From Opitutia bacterium UBA7441 (GTDB lineage Bacteria > Verrucomicrobiota > Verrucomicrobiia > Opitutales > Coraliomargaritaceae), in NCBI GenBank assembly GCA_002480015.1, contig DLQD01000074.1, forward strand, positions 1-11,415: 11,415 bases of DNA, read 5' to 3'. A model generated the notes under the pieces. That model made no database searches. It was given only the letters and a program-made list of their open reading frames with translations, and was not told where the DNA came from. A program made the position numbers and the translations under genes. Below, one piece after another: positions 6,015-11,415 of this stretch. How positions within the stretch are numbered: position 1 is the stretch's first letter; each line of letters opens with the position of its first letter.

Positions 6015-6090
6015 TGGAGCCGAAGATCGGATTTGAACCGACGACCTACTCATTACGAATGAGTTGCTCTACCAGCTGAGCTACTTCGGC
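6015..6090 (-). tRNA. tRNA-Thr (anticodon CGT)
   Basis: A complete 76-base tRNA on the minus strand. The acceptor stem GCCGAAG/CTTCGGC is fully paired, the D arm is GCTC-AGCTGGTA-GAGC, the anticodon arm is ACTCA-TTCGTAA-TGAGT with anticodon CGT (reads ACG, threonine), the variable loop is AGGTC, and the T arm is GTCGG-TTCAAAT-CCGAT. The discriminator base is T (U73) and CCA is encoded in the gene (6015-6017 on the plus strand as TGG). All invariant bases expected for a working tRNA are there, in contrast to the two damaged copies that follow it in its direction of transcription. Confidence 0.97.
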
Positions 6091-6105
6091 GTCTGAGAGG
6101 TTTGA

Positions 6106-6133
6106 AATGTGCGGGTCGCGATGGGTTCGTCAA
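6106..6133 (-). promoter_or_regulatory. Possible promoter of tRNA-Thr
   Basis: On the minus strand TTGACG (6133-6128) is followed 16 bp later by CACATT (6111-6106), with the tRNA 5' end 15 bp further on. The -35 box is good and the -10 box is poor. An inverted repeat GTTTGAAATG (6100-6109) / CATTTCAAAC (6167-6176) overlaps the -10 box and could be a protein-binding site or an RNA stem. Confidence 0.3.
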
Positions 6134-6347
6134 CCGCGAATTGCATAGCCCCACAGCCTTGGGTGCCATTTCAAACACGGGGTCAGGCGGCTACCTAAAG
6201 GAAGCCGCATACGCATGTTCGCTCCTTTAGCTGCGGGACGGGTTCCGGCATCTGTTGCGATTTGTGTCCCCCCGTGGATTTAATGGCACCCCACAGCATT
6301 CTTACCTGAAGGCGCCGGGCAGGATGCCCTGCCTCCGATCAAGCATC
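6134..6347. other. Non-coding gap between tRNA-Thr and trpF, with several inverted repeats
   Basis: No gene is supported. Three exact inverted repeats lie here or at its edge: GTTTGAAATG/CATTTCAAAC (6100, 6167), CTAAAGGA/TCCTTTAG (6195-6202, 6223-6230, 20-base loop), and GGGTGCCATT/AATGGCACCC (6161-6170, 6282-6291). CCCCACAGC occurs twice, beside GGGTGCC and beside GGCACC, as if one segment had been copied in inverted orientation. The second repeat may serve as the trpF transcript end. Confidence 0.5.
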
Positions 6348-6989
6348 TTAGGGTCGCAGAATGCCGAAGACCTGACGGAGCTTGTCGTGGTCTTTCACAC
6401 CGGGTGCACCTTCGATGCCGCTGTTGAGGTCAAGGTGGCGGGCACCCGTCTGGACGACGGCTTCGAGCACATTAGCCGGCGAGAGGCCGCCGGCGAGAAT
6501 CCAGTGGGTCTCGGGGTGCGCCTCCTGAAGTTGGGCAAAGCGCGCCCAATCTCCGGTTTGGCCAGTGCCGCCGAATTGATCCTTTTTAAAGGTGTCAACG
6601 AGGATGGTATCGGCAAATGGGAGCGTGGCCTCGGGGAAGGCTTCTTCCGGTGGGACCCGGGGCGCTAACCAGAGGCGCTCCTTGCCCACGAGTCCCGACC
6701 AAGTAGCCAAGGTGGCGAGGCCGAGCTGCAGGCCGGTATGGATCTGGAAAAAATCAAAGCCCGCGCCGCGTGCGCGCGCCAGTTCTTCGCTACCGGTTTC
6801 GACATCAACGAGCACGCGCTTGCCTTCGGGCACGCAGGCAGCCAGCTCGGCGGCGCGCTCAAGACTGAGGCCTCGGGGTGACTTTGGATATACGATAAAG
6901 CCGCAGTAGTCCGCCCCGAGCGAAAGTGCGAGCTCGACGTCTTCTTCGCGGGTGAGGCCACAGACTTTGATTTGGACAAGGCGTTTCAT
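6348..6989 (-). CDS. trpF: Phosphoribosylanthranilate isomerase
   Basis: TrpF converts N-(5-phosphoribosyl)anthranilate to its 1-deoxyribulose phosphate isomer in tryptophan synthesis, in the cytoplasm. The 213-residue length is normal for this single-domain (beta/alpha)8 barrel. The N-terminal strand IKVCGLT carries the general-base Cys10, and LVDTFKKDQFGGTGQTGDW (130-148) carries the general-acid Asp132 and the phosphate-binding GGTG loop. LAGGLSPANV (165-174) and LDLNSGIEGAPGVKDHDKL (186-204) are the other phosphate-loop motifs. The usual QLHG motif is altered to QIHTG, and the family's SSGVE reads NSGIE, neither of which touches the catalytic pair. No other trp gene is in the window, so it stands outside a trp operon here. 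It starts at ATG 6989, divergent from the DCC-family gene; no ribosome binding site is obvious. Confidence 0.95.
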   Translation of the reverse strand: MKRLVQIKVCGLTREEDVELALSLGADYCGFIVYPKSPRGLSLERAAELAACVPEGKRVLVDVETGSEELARARGAGFDFFQIHTGLQLGLATLATWSGLVGKERLWLAPRVPPEEAFPEATLPFADTILVDTFKKDQFGGTGQTGDWARFAQLQEAHPETHWILAGGLSPANVLEAVVQTGARHLDLNSGIEGAPGVKDHDKLRQVFGILRP

Positions 6990-7029
6990 AATGTGACGAT
7001 CAGCTAGATCACGAAGCGATGCAAATAAT

Positions 7030-7057
7030 TTGATTCGTTACTTGGTGCGAATAGATT
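7030..7057 (+). promoter_or_regulatory. Possible promoter for the DCC-family gene, leaderless transcript
   Basis: TTGATT (7030-7035) and TAGATT (7052-7057) are 16 bp apart. Transcription would begin around 7064, at or next to the ATG at 7065, so the mRNA could lack a leader; that agrees with the absence of a ribosome binding site. Match by eye only. Confidence 0.3.
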
Positions 7058-7064
7058 GTCTCCA

Positions 7065-7493
7065 ATGATAAACCCGTCAACCCACTCCGATGCACGAGGC
7101 ATCCTCTTTTATGATGGGGCATGTGGTCTCTGTACGCGGAGCGTGCGTTTTTTGCTCTGGGCCGACCGTGCAGGAAAGTTGCGCTTCGCCCCGCTGCAAG
7201 GTGAGACTGCCAAAAAGAGGCTACCTGCCGATCTACGGAAAGCTTCGTGCCTCTCAACTGTCGTCTATCTATGCGGCGATCAGCCGCAGCCACTGCTTCG
7301 TTCGGAAGCGGTAGGCCGGGCCATGATCGATCTAGGCGGTTTCTGGAGATGTGTGGGGCGAACGCTTTTGATCACCCCATATTGCATTCGCGAAGCGGGT
7401 TATCGCTTTGTTGCGAAGCACCGGATGCGAATCCTTTCCCAGTGTGCCTGCGCCTTGCCGACTCCGCAGGAACGAACGCAGATGCTCGACTGA
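7065..7493 (+). CDS. DCC-family thiol-disulfide oxidoreductase-like protein (DUF393)
   Basis: A 142-residue protein of the DCC family. GILFYDGACGLCTRSVRFLL (residues 12-31) contains the family's DxxCxxC signature with Cys20 and Cys23, a thioredoxin-like redox pair in position if not proven in function. The second half has LLRSEAVGRAMIDLGGFWR, then IREAGYRFVAKHRMRI, and ends in CACALPTPQERTQML, all characteristic. The role is unknown in most bacteria; a disulfide or electron-transfer activity is inferred from the motif. An earlier TTG at 7056 would add three residues, but the ATG at 7065 fits better. It is divergent from trpF across 75 bp, converges on the FKBP gene, and is followed by the 95-bp repeats. 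It has no signal peptide. Confidence 0.88.
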   Translation: MINPSTHSDARGILFYDGACGLCTRSVRFLLWADRAGKLRFAPLQGETAKKRLPADLRKASCLSTVVYLCGDQPQPLLRSEAVGRAMIDLGGFWRCVGRTLLITPYCIREAGYRFVAKHRMRILSQCACALPTPQERTQMLD

Positions 7494-7526
7494 GGGGGCT
7501 GCCCCGAGAATGTCAGAGGTCTAATA

Positions 7527-7825
7527 CCGTCGACGCGACGGGCGTCGCATCGCTACGCCTCACGACTCATGTAGCGAACCTGCGCCAGCAGGGTCGACGG
7601 ATGCCTTGCTAAGCCCTGCTGCCGTCGACGCGACGGGCGTCTCATCGCTACGCCTCACGACCCATGTAGCGAACCTGCGCCAGCAGGGTCGACGGGTGCC
7701 TTGCTAAGCCCTGCTACCGTCGACGCGACGGGCGTCGCATCGCGACGCCTCACGATCCATGTAGCGAACCTGCGCCAGCAGGGTCGACGGGTGCCTTGCA
7801 AAGTCTTGCTACCGTCGACGCGACG
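7527..7825. repeat. Array of 95-bp tandem repeats (3 full copies + 14 bp)
   Basis: Units start at 7527, 7622, 7717 and (partial) 7812, each beginning CCGTCGACGCGACG: an exact 95-bp period. The three full copies are about 93-96% identical. Each unit holds GCGACG-GG-CGTCGC (in copy 2 CGTCTC replaces CGTCGC), CGCTAC/GTAGCG (broken in copy 3), and CCGTCGAC/GTCGACGG at the two ends of a roughly 74-base segment. CAGCAGGG pairs with CCCTGCTG across the unit boundary. 95 is not a multiple of 3 and the frames shift between copies, so the array is not coding. It fills nearly all of the 347-bp space between two convergent genes. The reverse strand contains GAGGCGTAG, the same core as in the 37-bp elements. 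No similarity to CRISPR: there are no unique spacers. Confidence 0.92.
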
Positions 7826-7840
7826 CTTCAGACGAAATGA

Positions 7841-8689
7841 TTAACGGCCGATTTTAATCAATTCGACATCAAAGACAAGGGTGCCGGCCGGTGCCCCACC
7901 CCGTGGGTTTTCGCCGTAGGCGAGCCTCCCCGGTATCCAGAAGCGGCGTTTCTCGCCTTCGACCATGAGCTGGACGCCTTCTGTCCAACCCGCAATGACC
8001 TGCGAGAGACCAAAGCTTGCTGGTGAGCCCCGCATCACAGAGCTATCGAACATCTCCCCGTCGGTGGTCCAGCCGCTATAGTGCACGGTCACGGTATCCA
8101 ACTTCGAGGGATGCTTCGTCCCCTCGCCTGCTGTGAGCACGCGCGAAGCAAGGCCGCTCGGGCGAACTTCCGCATTTTCGGGAATGGCTGCGACATCTTC
8201 CGGCACCTTGGGTGGCTCGGGTGCTTTCTGTATTTCGAGAAGTTCGACATCAAAAACAAGCAGGCCGCCAGGCCGGCCGCCACCGGGATTTTCCCCATAG
8301 GCGAGGTCGGCGGGAATCCAAAAGCGACGCGTCTCACCGATGACCATGAGTTGGAGGCCTTCCGTCCAGCCTTTGATCACGCGATTCAAAGGAAAGCTGG
8401 TTGGCTGGCCACGCTTGACGGAACTGTCGAACATACGTCCATCGGTCGTCCAACCACTGTAATGCACTGTCACGGTATCGACCGCAGCGGGCGATTCGGA
8501 GCCAGTGCCCGATTTGATCACGCGGGAAGCGAGGCCGGAGGCAGTACTTACTGCGTCCGCGGGGACGGCGTTTACATCGGCAGGTGTTTCAGTCATGGAA
8601 TAGGTATCGGCCTCGGAGGCAGTGGTGGTCAACGGAAAAACTAAGAAAGCGGCAAGATGCAGCGAGAGCAGAATAGTGGAGGACTTCAT
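7841..8689 (-). CDS. Exported FKBP-type peptidyl-prolyl isomerase with two FKBP domains
   Basis: A 282-residue protein with a signal peptide (MKSSTILLSLHLAAFLVFPL, residues 1-20). Two FKBP domains follow, at about 51-153 and 178-281, joined by a Pro-rich linker (KAPEPPKVPEDVA). Both show the FKBP landmarks: VTVHYSGWTTDG, MFDSS, VIKGWTEGLQLM or VIAGWTEGVQLM, RRFWIP, LAYGENP and FDVEL. FKBPs catalyse cis-trans isomerisation at proline and assist folding; here in the periplasm or outside the cell. The domains are about 70% alike, pointing to an internal duplication; each is preceded by a similar lead-in (VNAVPADA..ASGLASRV; VAAIPENA..PSGLASRV), so the duplicated block was larger than the domain. 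The open frame runs up to 8818, but the added residues are not family-like and the signal peptide fixes the start at 8689, with GGAAG upstream. Confidence 0.93.
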   Translation of the reverse strand: MKSSTILLSLHLAAFLVFPLTTTASEADTYSMTETPADVNAVPADAVSTASGLASRVIKSGTGSESPAAVDTVTVHYSGWTTDGRMFDSSVKRGQPTSFPLNRVIKGWTEGLQLMVIGETRRFWIPADLAYGENPGGGRPGGLLVFDVELLEIQKAPEPPKVPEDVAAIPENAEVRPSGLASRVLTAGEGTKHPSKLDTVTVHYSGWTTDGEMFDSSVMRGSPASFGLSQVIAGWTEGVQLMVEGEKRRFWIPGRLAYGENPRGGAPAGTLVFDVELIKIGR

Positions 8690-8852
8690 ACAGCTTCCGA
8701 AAAAACCGACGTACGCGGAAAAGACAACTGGAAAGGAGTTTTCCATAGGGTCAAAGCTCGGCGTTTTAATGCATAGAAGAGCGCTTGCTGAAGCAGCGCA
8801 CGGCGCCGATTCCGTCATTGCCAGCAGGCAGACGGGACGATTGCTTCATCCA
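8690..8852. other. Divergent intergenic region
   Basis: This 163-bp space separates the FKBP gene from the 70-residue gene and must hold both promoters. I see a TTGACC on the FKBP strand with no good -10 partner, and a small dyad GGAAA-GGAGT-TTTCC (8731-8745). No gene is supported. Confidence 0.4.
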
Positions 8853-9065
8853 ATGAAACTAGCCCAAGGACAAATCTGGAAAACCTCGCCGGACGTGCAC
8901 AGCCACGAAGGTGATTCGGTCTATTTGCGTATCGTGGAACTGGAGCGGCTCTCCGTAACCTACAAGGAAATGCTCAAACCCGACACGAAGGACGGCCACC
9001 ACAAGGAGGCAACGAAGAAAGTCTTCTGCCGATTGATCAAACACGCGGAGTTGCTGCGCGCCTAA
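8853..9065 (+). CDS. Conserved-looking hypothetical protein, 70 residues
   Basis: A 70-residue protein that starts MKLAQGQIWKT, continues GDSVYLRIVELERLSVTYKE and ends KKVFCRLIKHAELLRA. I do not recognise a named domain. The opening strand-rich part (QIWKT..YLRIVELE) and the helical end (TKKVFCRLIKHAELL) look like a small folded protein, and not a chance frame. The open frame extends upstream to 8622, but that part overlaps the FKBP gene and is unlikely to be coding, so I take ATG 8853. Its stop TAA shares its last base with the ATG of the DUF983 gene (TAATG), so the two are almost certainly translated from one mRNA. Confidence 0.75.
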   Translation: MKLAQGQIWKTSPDVHSHEGDSVYLRIVELERLSVTYKEMLKPDTKDGHHKEATKKVFCRLIKHAELLRA

Positions 9066-9451
9066 TGGAGGTCAAACGGGGTGAGATTTTCAGCCGGACG
9101 CTGAGCGGGCGCTGCCCAAATTGCGGCCATTTCGGGATATTCCAGTCCTGGTTCCGTCTACGCAAGCAATGCCCGGAGTGTGAAATGGAATTGGAAAAAG
9201 AAGAGTCCGGCTTCTACTTCGGCACGACTTCGGTGGGATACGTTTTGGCCATTCTTCTGGTCATCGTACCCGTCTGCATTCTCGTGGTGATGGATGTGCT
9301 CGGCATGTGGGCGGGCATCGCAATCGCGATCATCGGGTCGATCCTGCTCTGCGTGCTGCTCTACCCGCTCATGCTGTGCTGGGTGATCATGCTTTATTAT
9401 ATCGTGCAGGCCGAAGAGCTGCCAAAGAATCGGACAGATACGCAAGCGTAA
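9065..9451 (+). CDS. DUF983 family membrane protein
   Basis: A 128-residue protein. The N-terminal cytoplasmic part has a zinc-ribbon-like pair, RCPNCGHFGIF (Cys17, Cys20) and KQCPECEMELE (Cys36, Cys39). Two or three hydrophobic segments follow, at about 57-77 and 80-113 (the second long enough for two passes). That order, CPNCG..F, CxxC, then two transmembrane helices, is the DUF983 pattern. The function is unknown; in other phyla these genes often occur near cytochrome oxidase assembly genes, which I do not see here apart from the broken cytochrome c assembly gene 8 kb away. Start and stop of the preceding gene overlap by one base, supporting translational coupling. Confidence 0.87.
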   Translation: MEVKRGEIFSRTLSGRCPNCGHFGIFQSWFRLRKQCPECEMELEKEESGFYFGTTSVGYVLAILLVIVPVCILVVMDVLGMWAGIAIAIIGSILLCVLLYPLMLCWVIMLYYIVQAEELPKNRTDTQA

Positions 9452-9520
9452 GCAGGTTCGACCCCAGGCCCAGAGCTTATAGACTTGAAAGTCGAGAAAT
9501 ACGCCCTCTCTTACTGCCAC

Positions 9521-10432
9521 ATGCCTTCGCCCACCATAAACAGAACCGAGACCTTAACTCGGGAAGAATGGTCGGCCCGCGCGGACGCCCACCTCAAGCG
9601 CGCGGAGCCATGGACACGGCCCTACCGCGCACGACGTGCTGCCGGGCAGTTGCACCCGATTTACGACTTCCTTTTCATCTATTACCGGAACAAACCCTCG
9701 CAACTAGAGGCATGGCATCCCGGGATGCGGGTCCGGCTAGAGGAGGCCCCACTCGATTCGAACTTCAAACAGACCCATTACAGCGTATGCGACGGACTTA
9801 CGCAGCTCGACCCGGGCAAGATGGGCGAGAACACACGCCACCGGCTGGAGATGGCCCTGCGTCTCTGCCAGACGGTGCGCAGGCGTGCGCCAGCCTTTGG
9901 CTGTTTCGGTATGCACGAATGGGCGATGGTCTACCAAGGCGACACCGAAGGAGAGGTGCGTCACAGGGAACGGTTACCGCTACGCCTTTCGCAGGCGGAT
10001 ACCGACACATTCGTACGCAGCCGCCCGATCCAATGCAGCCACTTTGACGCTTTCCGTTTTTTCAGTCCGGGGGCCCAGCGCTTGAATCGGAGCCAACCAG
10101 CCAAAGACACTCGCCTGGAGAACGAACAATGCGGCTGCCTACATACCAACATGGATCTCTACAAGCTAGCGGCGCAGTGCATGCCATGGGTGGGCTCGGA
10201 GATACTTTGGCAATGTTTTGAATATGCCGTAGCGGCGCGACAGCTCGATATGCAGGCCAGCCCCTACGACTGCCGCCCGCTTGGCTTCGAACCAGTCAGA
10301 GTGGAAACTTCAGCCGGAAAGCTAGAATACGAACGCCGACAAAGAGAGCTAAGCGAAAAGGCAAAACCGCTGCGCGATGAATTAATCGAGCGCCTACAGG
10401 GCGTGCTGGGTTCACCGATTACTTTGCACTGA
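9521..10432 (+). CDS. Conserved protein often annotated as 3-methyladenine DNA glycosylase
   Basis: A 303-residue soluble protein. It has HPIYDFLFIYYRNKPSQLEA then WHPG at about residues 45-68, CSHFDAFRFFSPGAQRLN in the middle, ENEQCGCLHTNMDLYKLAAQ later, and LDMQASPYDCRPLGFEPVRV near the end. These are the landmarks of a family (well known from Actinobacteria) that carries the name '3-methyladenine DNA glycosylase' in many records. I see no helix-hairpin-helix GVG-D motif of the AlkA/Tag type and no AAG-type signature, so that function is not supported by the sequence; conserved His, Asp and Cys residues suggest an enzyme or metal site. I take ATG 9521, because the earlier TTG at 9485 adds only an unremarkable 12 residues. 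It follows DUF983 after 69 bp, possibly in the same transcript. Its stop converges with the EVE gene. Confidence 0.8.
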   Translation: MPSPTINRTETLTREEWSARADAHLKRAEPWTRPYRARRAAGQLHPIYDFLFIYYRNKPSQLEAWHPGMRVRLEEAPLDSNFKQTHYSVCDGLTQLDPGKMGENTRHRLEMALRLCQTVRRRAPAFGCFGMHEWAMVYQGDTEGEVRHRERLPLRLSQADTDTFVRSRPIQCSHFDAFRFFSPGAQRLNRSQPAKDTRLENEQCGCLHTNMDLYKLAAQCMPWVGSEILWQCFEYAVAARQLDMQASPYDCRPLGFEPVRVETSAGKLEYERRQRELSEKAKPLRDELIERLQGVLGSPITLH

Positions 10433-10471
10433 TATCTCTTCGCTGTAATCTTGGTATTTATGTGCTGCGGG

Positions 10472-10942
10472 CTAGGATCTCTTCCGAGCTGCGGCCACGA
10501 CGGCCTGAAATTCGGCTTTCGACACAGGGGTGATCGAGAGGCGGTTGCCGCGCTGGAGGACCCGCATGTCCGCCAGTTCGGGCATGACCTTCATCTCTTC
10601 GAGCGATACGAGGCGCTTTAGGTCGGCCTTATAGCGGACATCGATGAGCACCCACCGCGGATTGTCCGGGTGGCTCTTGGGATCGTAATAGCTCGAGTTT
10701 TTGTCAAACGCGGTAGGATCCGGATAGGGCTCACTCGCCACCTCCGCGATGCCGGCCACGCCGGGGGGCGTTGTGTTGGAATGGTAAAAGAGGATTTGAT
10801 CGCCGACCTTCATTACATCGCGCATAAAGTTGCGCGCTTGATAGTTACGCACTCCGTCCCAGGGTTCGGTCTGCTTGGGGCGCGACTTGAGGTCTTCAAA
10901 AGAGAACACGTCGGGTTCAGATTTCATTAACCAGTAGTTCAT
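10472..10942 (-). CDS. EVE-domain protein (THYN1-like)
   Basis: A 156-residue protein that is one EVE domain from end to end: YWLMKSEPDVFSFEDL at the N-terminus, WDGVRNYQARNFMRD (28-42), GDQILFYHSN (47-56), GVAGIAEV, AYPD-type YPDPTAFD, PRWVLIDV (95-102) and NRLSITPVSKAEF near the end. EVE domains are PUA-like and bind modified bases in DNA or RNA; vertebrate THYN1 is the named relative. In bacteria they occur both as lone genes and fused in restriction systems. Here it stands alone, with no methyltransferase or nuclease next to it, which suits the housekeeping, possibly RNA-linked version. The length matches the family. It converges on the plus-strand gene ending at 10432 and lies 68 bp downstream of parB on the same strand. 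No clear ribosome binding site. Confidence 0.93.
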   Translation of the reverse strand: MNYWLMKSEPDVFSFEDLKSRPKQTEPWDGVRNYQARNFMRDVMKVGDQILFYHSNTTPPGVAGIAEVASEPYPDPTAFDKNSSYYDPKSHPDNPRWVLIDVRYKADLKRLVSLEEMKVMPELADMRVLQRGNRLSITPVSKAEFQAVVAAARKRS

Positions 10943-11010
10943 GGGAGATTTGGGATGTGAGCCAGGCGATTAGAGTGTGCAGTGAACACCTTAACCCTGA
11001 CAAAGTCTGA
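10943..11010. other. Short gap between parB and the EVE gene
   Basis: It contains GTGT-GCAGTGA-ACAC (4-bp stem) but no clear terminator, so the two minus-strand genes could be read together. Confidence 0.3.
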
Positions 11011-11415
11011 CTACTGCAGACCGATTTTTTCGAGGATACGATCGAGATCGTCGTTACCGAAATACTCGATGGTGATACGACCTTTTTTTGGCGTGTGCTT
11101 AAGAGCGACACGCGTGTTGAAGTGTTCACCCATACGCTTTTCAAGGTCGCGGATAGCGGTTTGTTCCGCTTCCGGAGCTTTGCCTTTCTTGCTCCCACCT
11201 GGACCACTGCTATCCTTCAGGCGACGGACTTGGGCTTCGGCTTCCCGCACGCTCATCCCCGTTTCAATGATCCGGCGGGCGAGGAGCTTTTGGTGCTCGG
11301 CACTTTCCAGACCGAGGAGCACTTTGGCATGGCCGGTCGAAATCAGACGGCGGCTCAGGTAGCCCTGGATCTCGGAGCCGAGGGTGAGTAAGCGAAGGGC
11401 GTTGGCTACGGTGGC
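11011..11415 (-). CDS. parB: Chromosome partitioning protein ParB, C-terminal part (5' partial)
   Basis: The frame is open to the window edge, giving 134 residues that begin ATVANALRLLTL. ParB binds parS sites near the origin, spreads by CTP-dependent clamping and works with ParA to separate chromosomes. What is visible is the end of the central helix-turn-helix domain (TVANALRLLTL, then ISTGHAKVLLGLES, where the family has 'L..GHARALLGL'), a hydrophilic linker (SSGPGGSKKGKAPEAE), and the C-terminal dimerisation domain (DLEKRMGEHFNTRVALKHTP, then GRITIEYFGNDDLDRILEKI). The CTP-binding N-terminal domain (GERRxR) lies outside the window. parA would be expected beyond the right edge, upstream of this gene. 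Met or Val starts inside the window (for example GTG 11322) are internal. Confidence 0.93.
   Translation of the reverse strand, partial: ATVANALRLLTLGSEIQGYLSRRLISTGHAKVLLGLESAEHQKLLARRIIETGMSVREAEAQVRRLKDSSGPGGSKKGKAPEAEQTAIRDLEKRMGEHFNTRVALKHTPKKGRITIEYFGNDDLDRILEKIGLQ

Noticed and set aside
5647..6090. Classical attL/attR pair of an integrated element at tRNA-Thr
   Set aside because: Only about 165 bp lies between the repeated tRNA ends, there is no integrase beside them, the only recombinase is a dead remnant 3 kb away, and the inner DNA itself resembles tRNA.
7527..7825. CRISPR array
   Set aside because: The 95-bp units are contiguous and nearly identical throughout; there are no variable spacers and no cas genes.
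8622..8852. Upstream extension of the 70-residue gene to 8622, and of the FKBP gene to 8818
   Set aside because: The two extensions overlap each other on opposite strands, and the FKBP signal peptide and the conserved-looking start MKLAQGQIW fix shorter genes.
10472..10942. EVE protein as part of a restriction or defence system
   Set aside because: Its neighbours are parB and a conserved soluble protein; there is no methyltransferase, helicase or nuclease in the window.

Overview
The window reads as an ordinary chromosomal stretch from a bacterium that is probably a marine Verrucomicrobiota member (Opitutae/Puniceicoccales type). This is an inference from the mix of families: an exported sulfatase-modifying-enzyme homologue, a large CcsA-type cytochrome c assembly remnant, a double-FKBP secreted protein, many short conserved hypotheticals, and few genes with a clear Shine-Dalgarno sequence. 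No rRNA or other marker gene confirms it. The right edge carries the C-terminal two thirds of parB, a chromosome partitioning gene, which often lies near the replication origin.

Layout. 1-918: a Sel1-repeat protein, cut off at its 5' end and visibly more AT-rich than the rest. 924-2740: a decay zone holding a broken cytochrome c biogenesis gene (two Trp codons turned into stops), one intact membrane-anchored hypothetical gene on the minus strand, and a C-terminal XerC/XerD recombinase remnant that lacks pieces. 2915-5516 (minus strand): a compact apparent operon that runs exported FGE/SUMF1 enzyme -> FAD amine-oxidase-like enzyme -> a 52-residue DUF2256 zinc-finger protein. 5647-6090: a tRNA-Thr(CGT) gene preceded, on the plus-strand map, by two tandem ~184-bp units that are degenerate copies of the same tRNA, each broken in its T arm by the same 37-bp palindromic element. 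6348-6989: a solitary trpF. 7065-7493: a DCC-family (DUF393) protein divergent from trpF. 7527-7825: three and a bit copies of a 95-bp structured tandem repeat between two convergent genes. 7841-8689: a secreted protein with two FKBP domains. 8853-10432 (plus strand): a 70-residue hypothetical gene coupled to a DUF983 membrane protein, then a conserved protein of the group often named 3-methyladenine DNA glycosylase. 10472-10942: an EVE-domain protein. 11011-11415: parB, partial.

How the genes fit together. Only two groups look co-transcribed: the FGE/FAD/DUF2256 cluster (the first two genes overlap by 14 bp) and the 70-aa/DUF983 pair (stop and start share a base). The rest are single genes with housekeeping or unknown roles. 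The unusual content lies in the non-coding DNA. Two different repeat arrays, 1.9 kb apart, share a 9-base core (GAGGCGTAG) next to a short hairpin, and one of them has grown inside duplicated tRNA-Thr sequence. I saw no CRISPR array, no complete insertion sequence, and no defence or toxin-antitoxin system.
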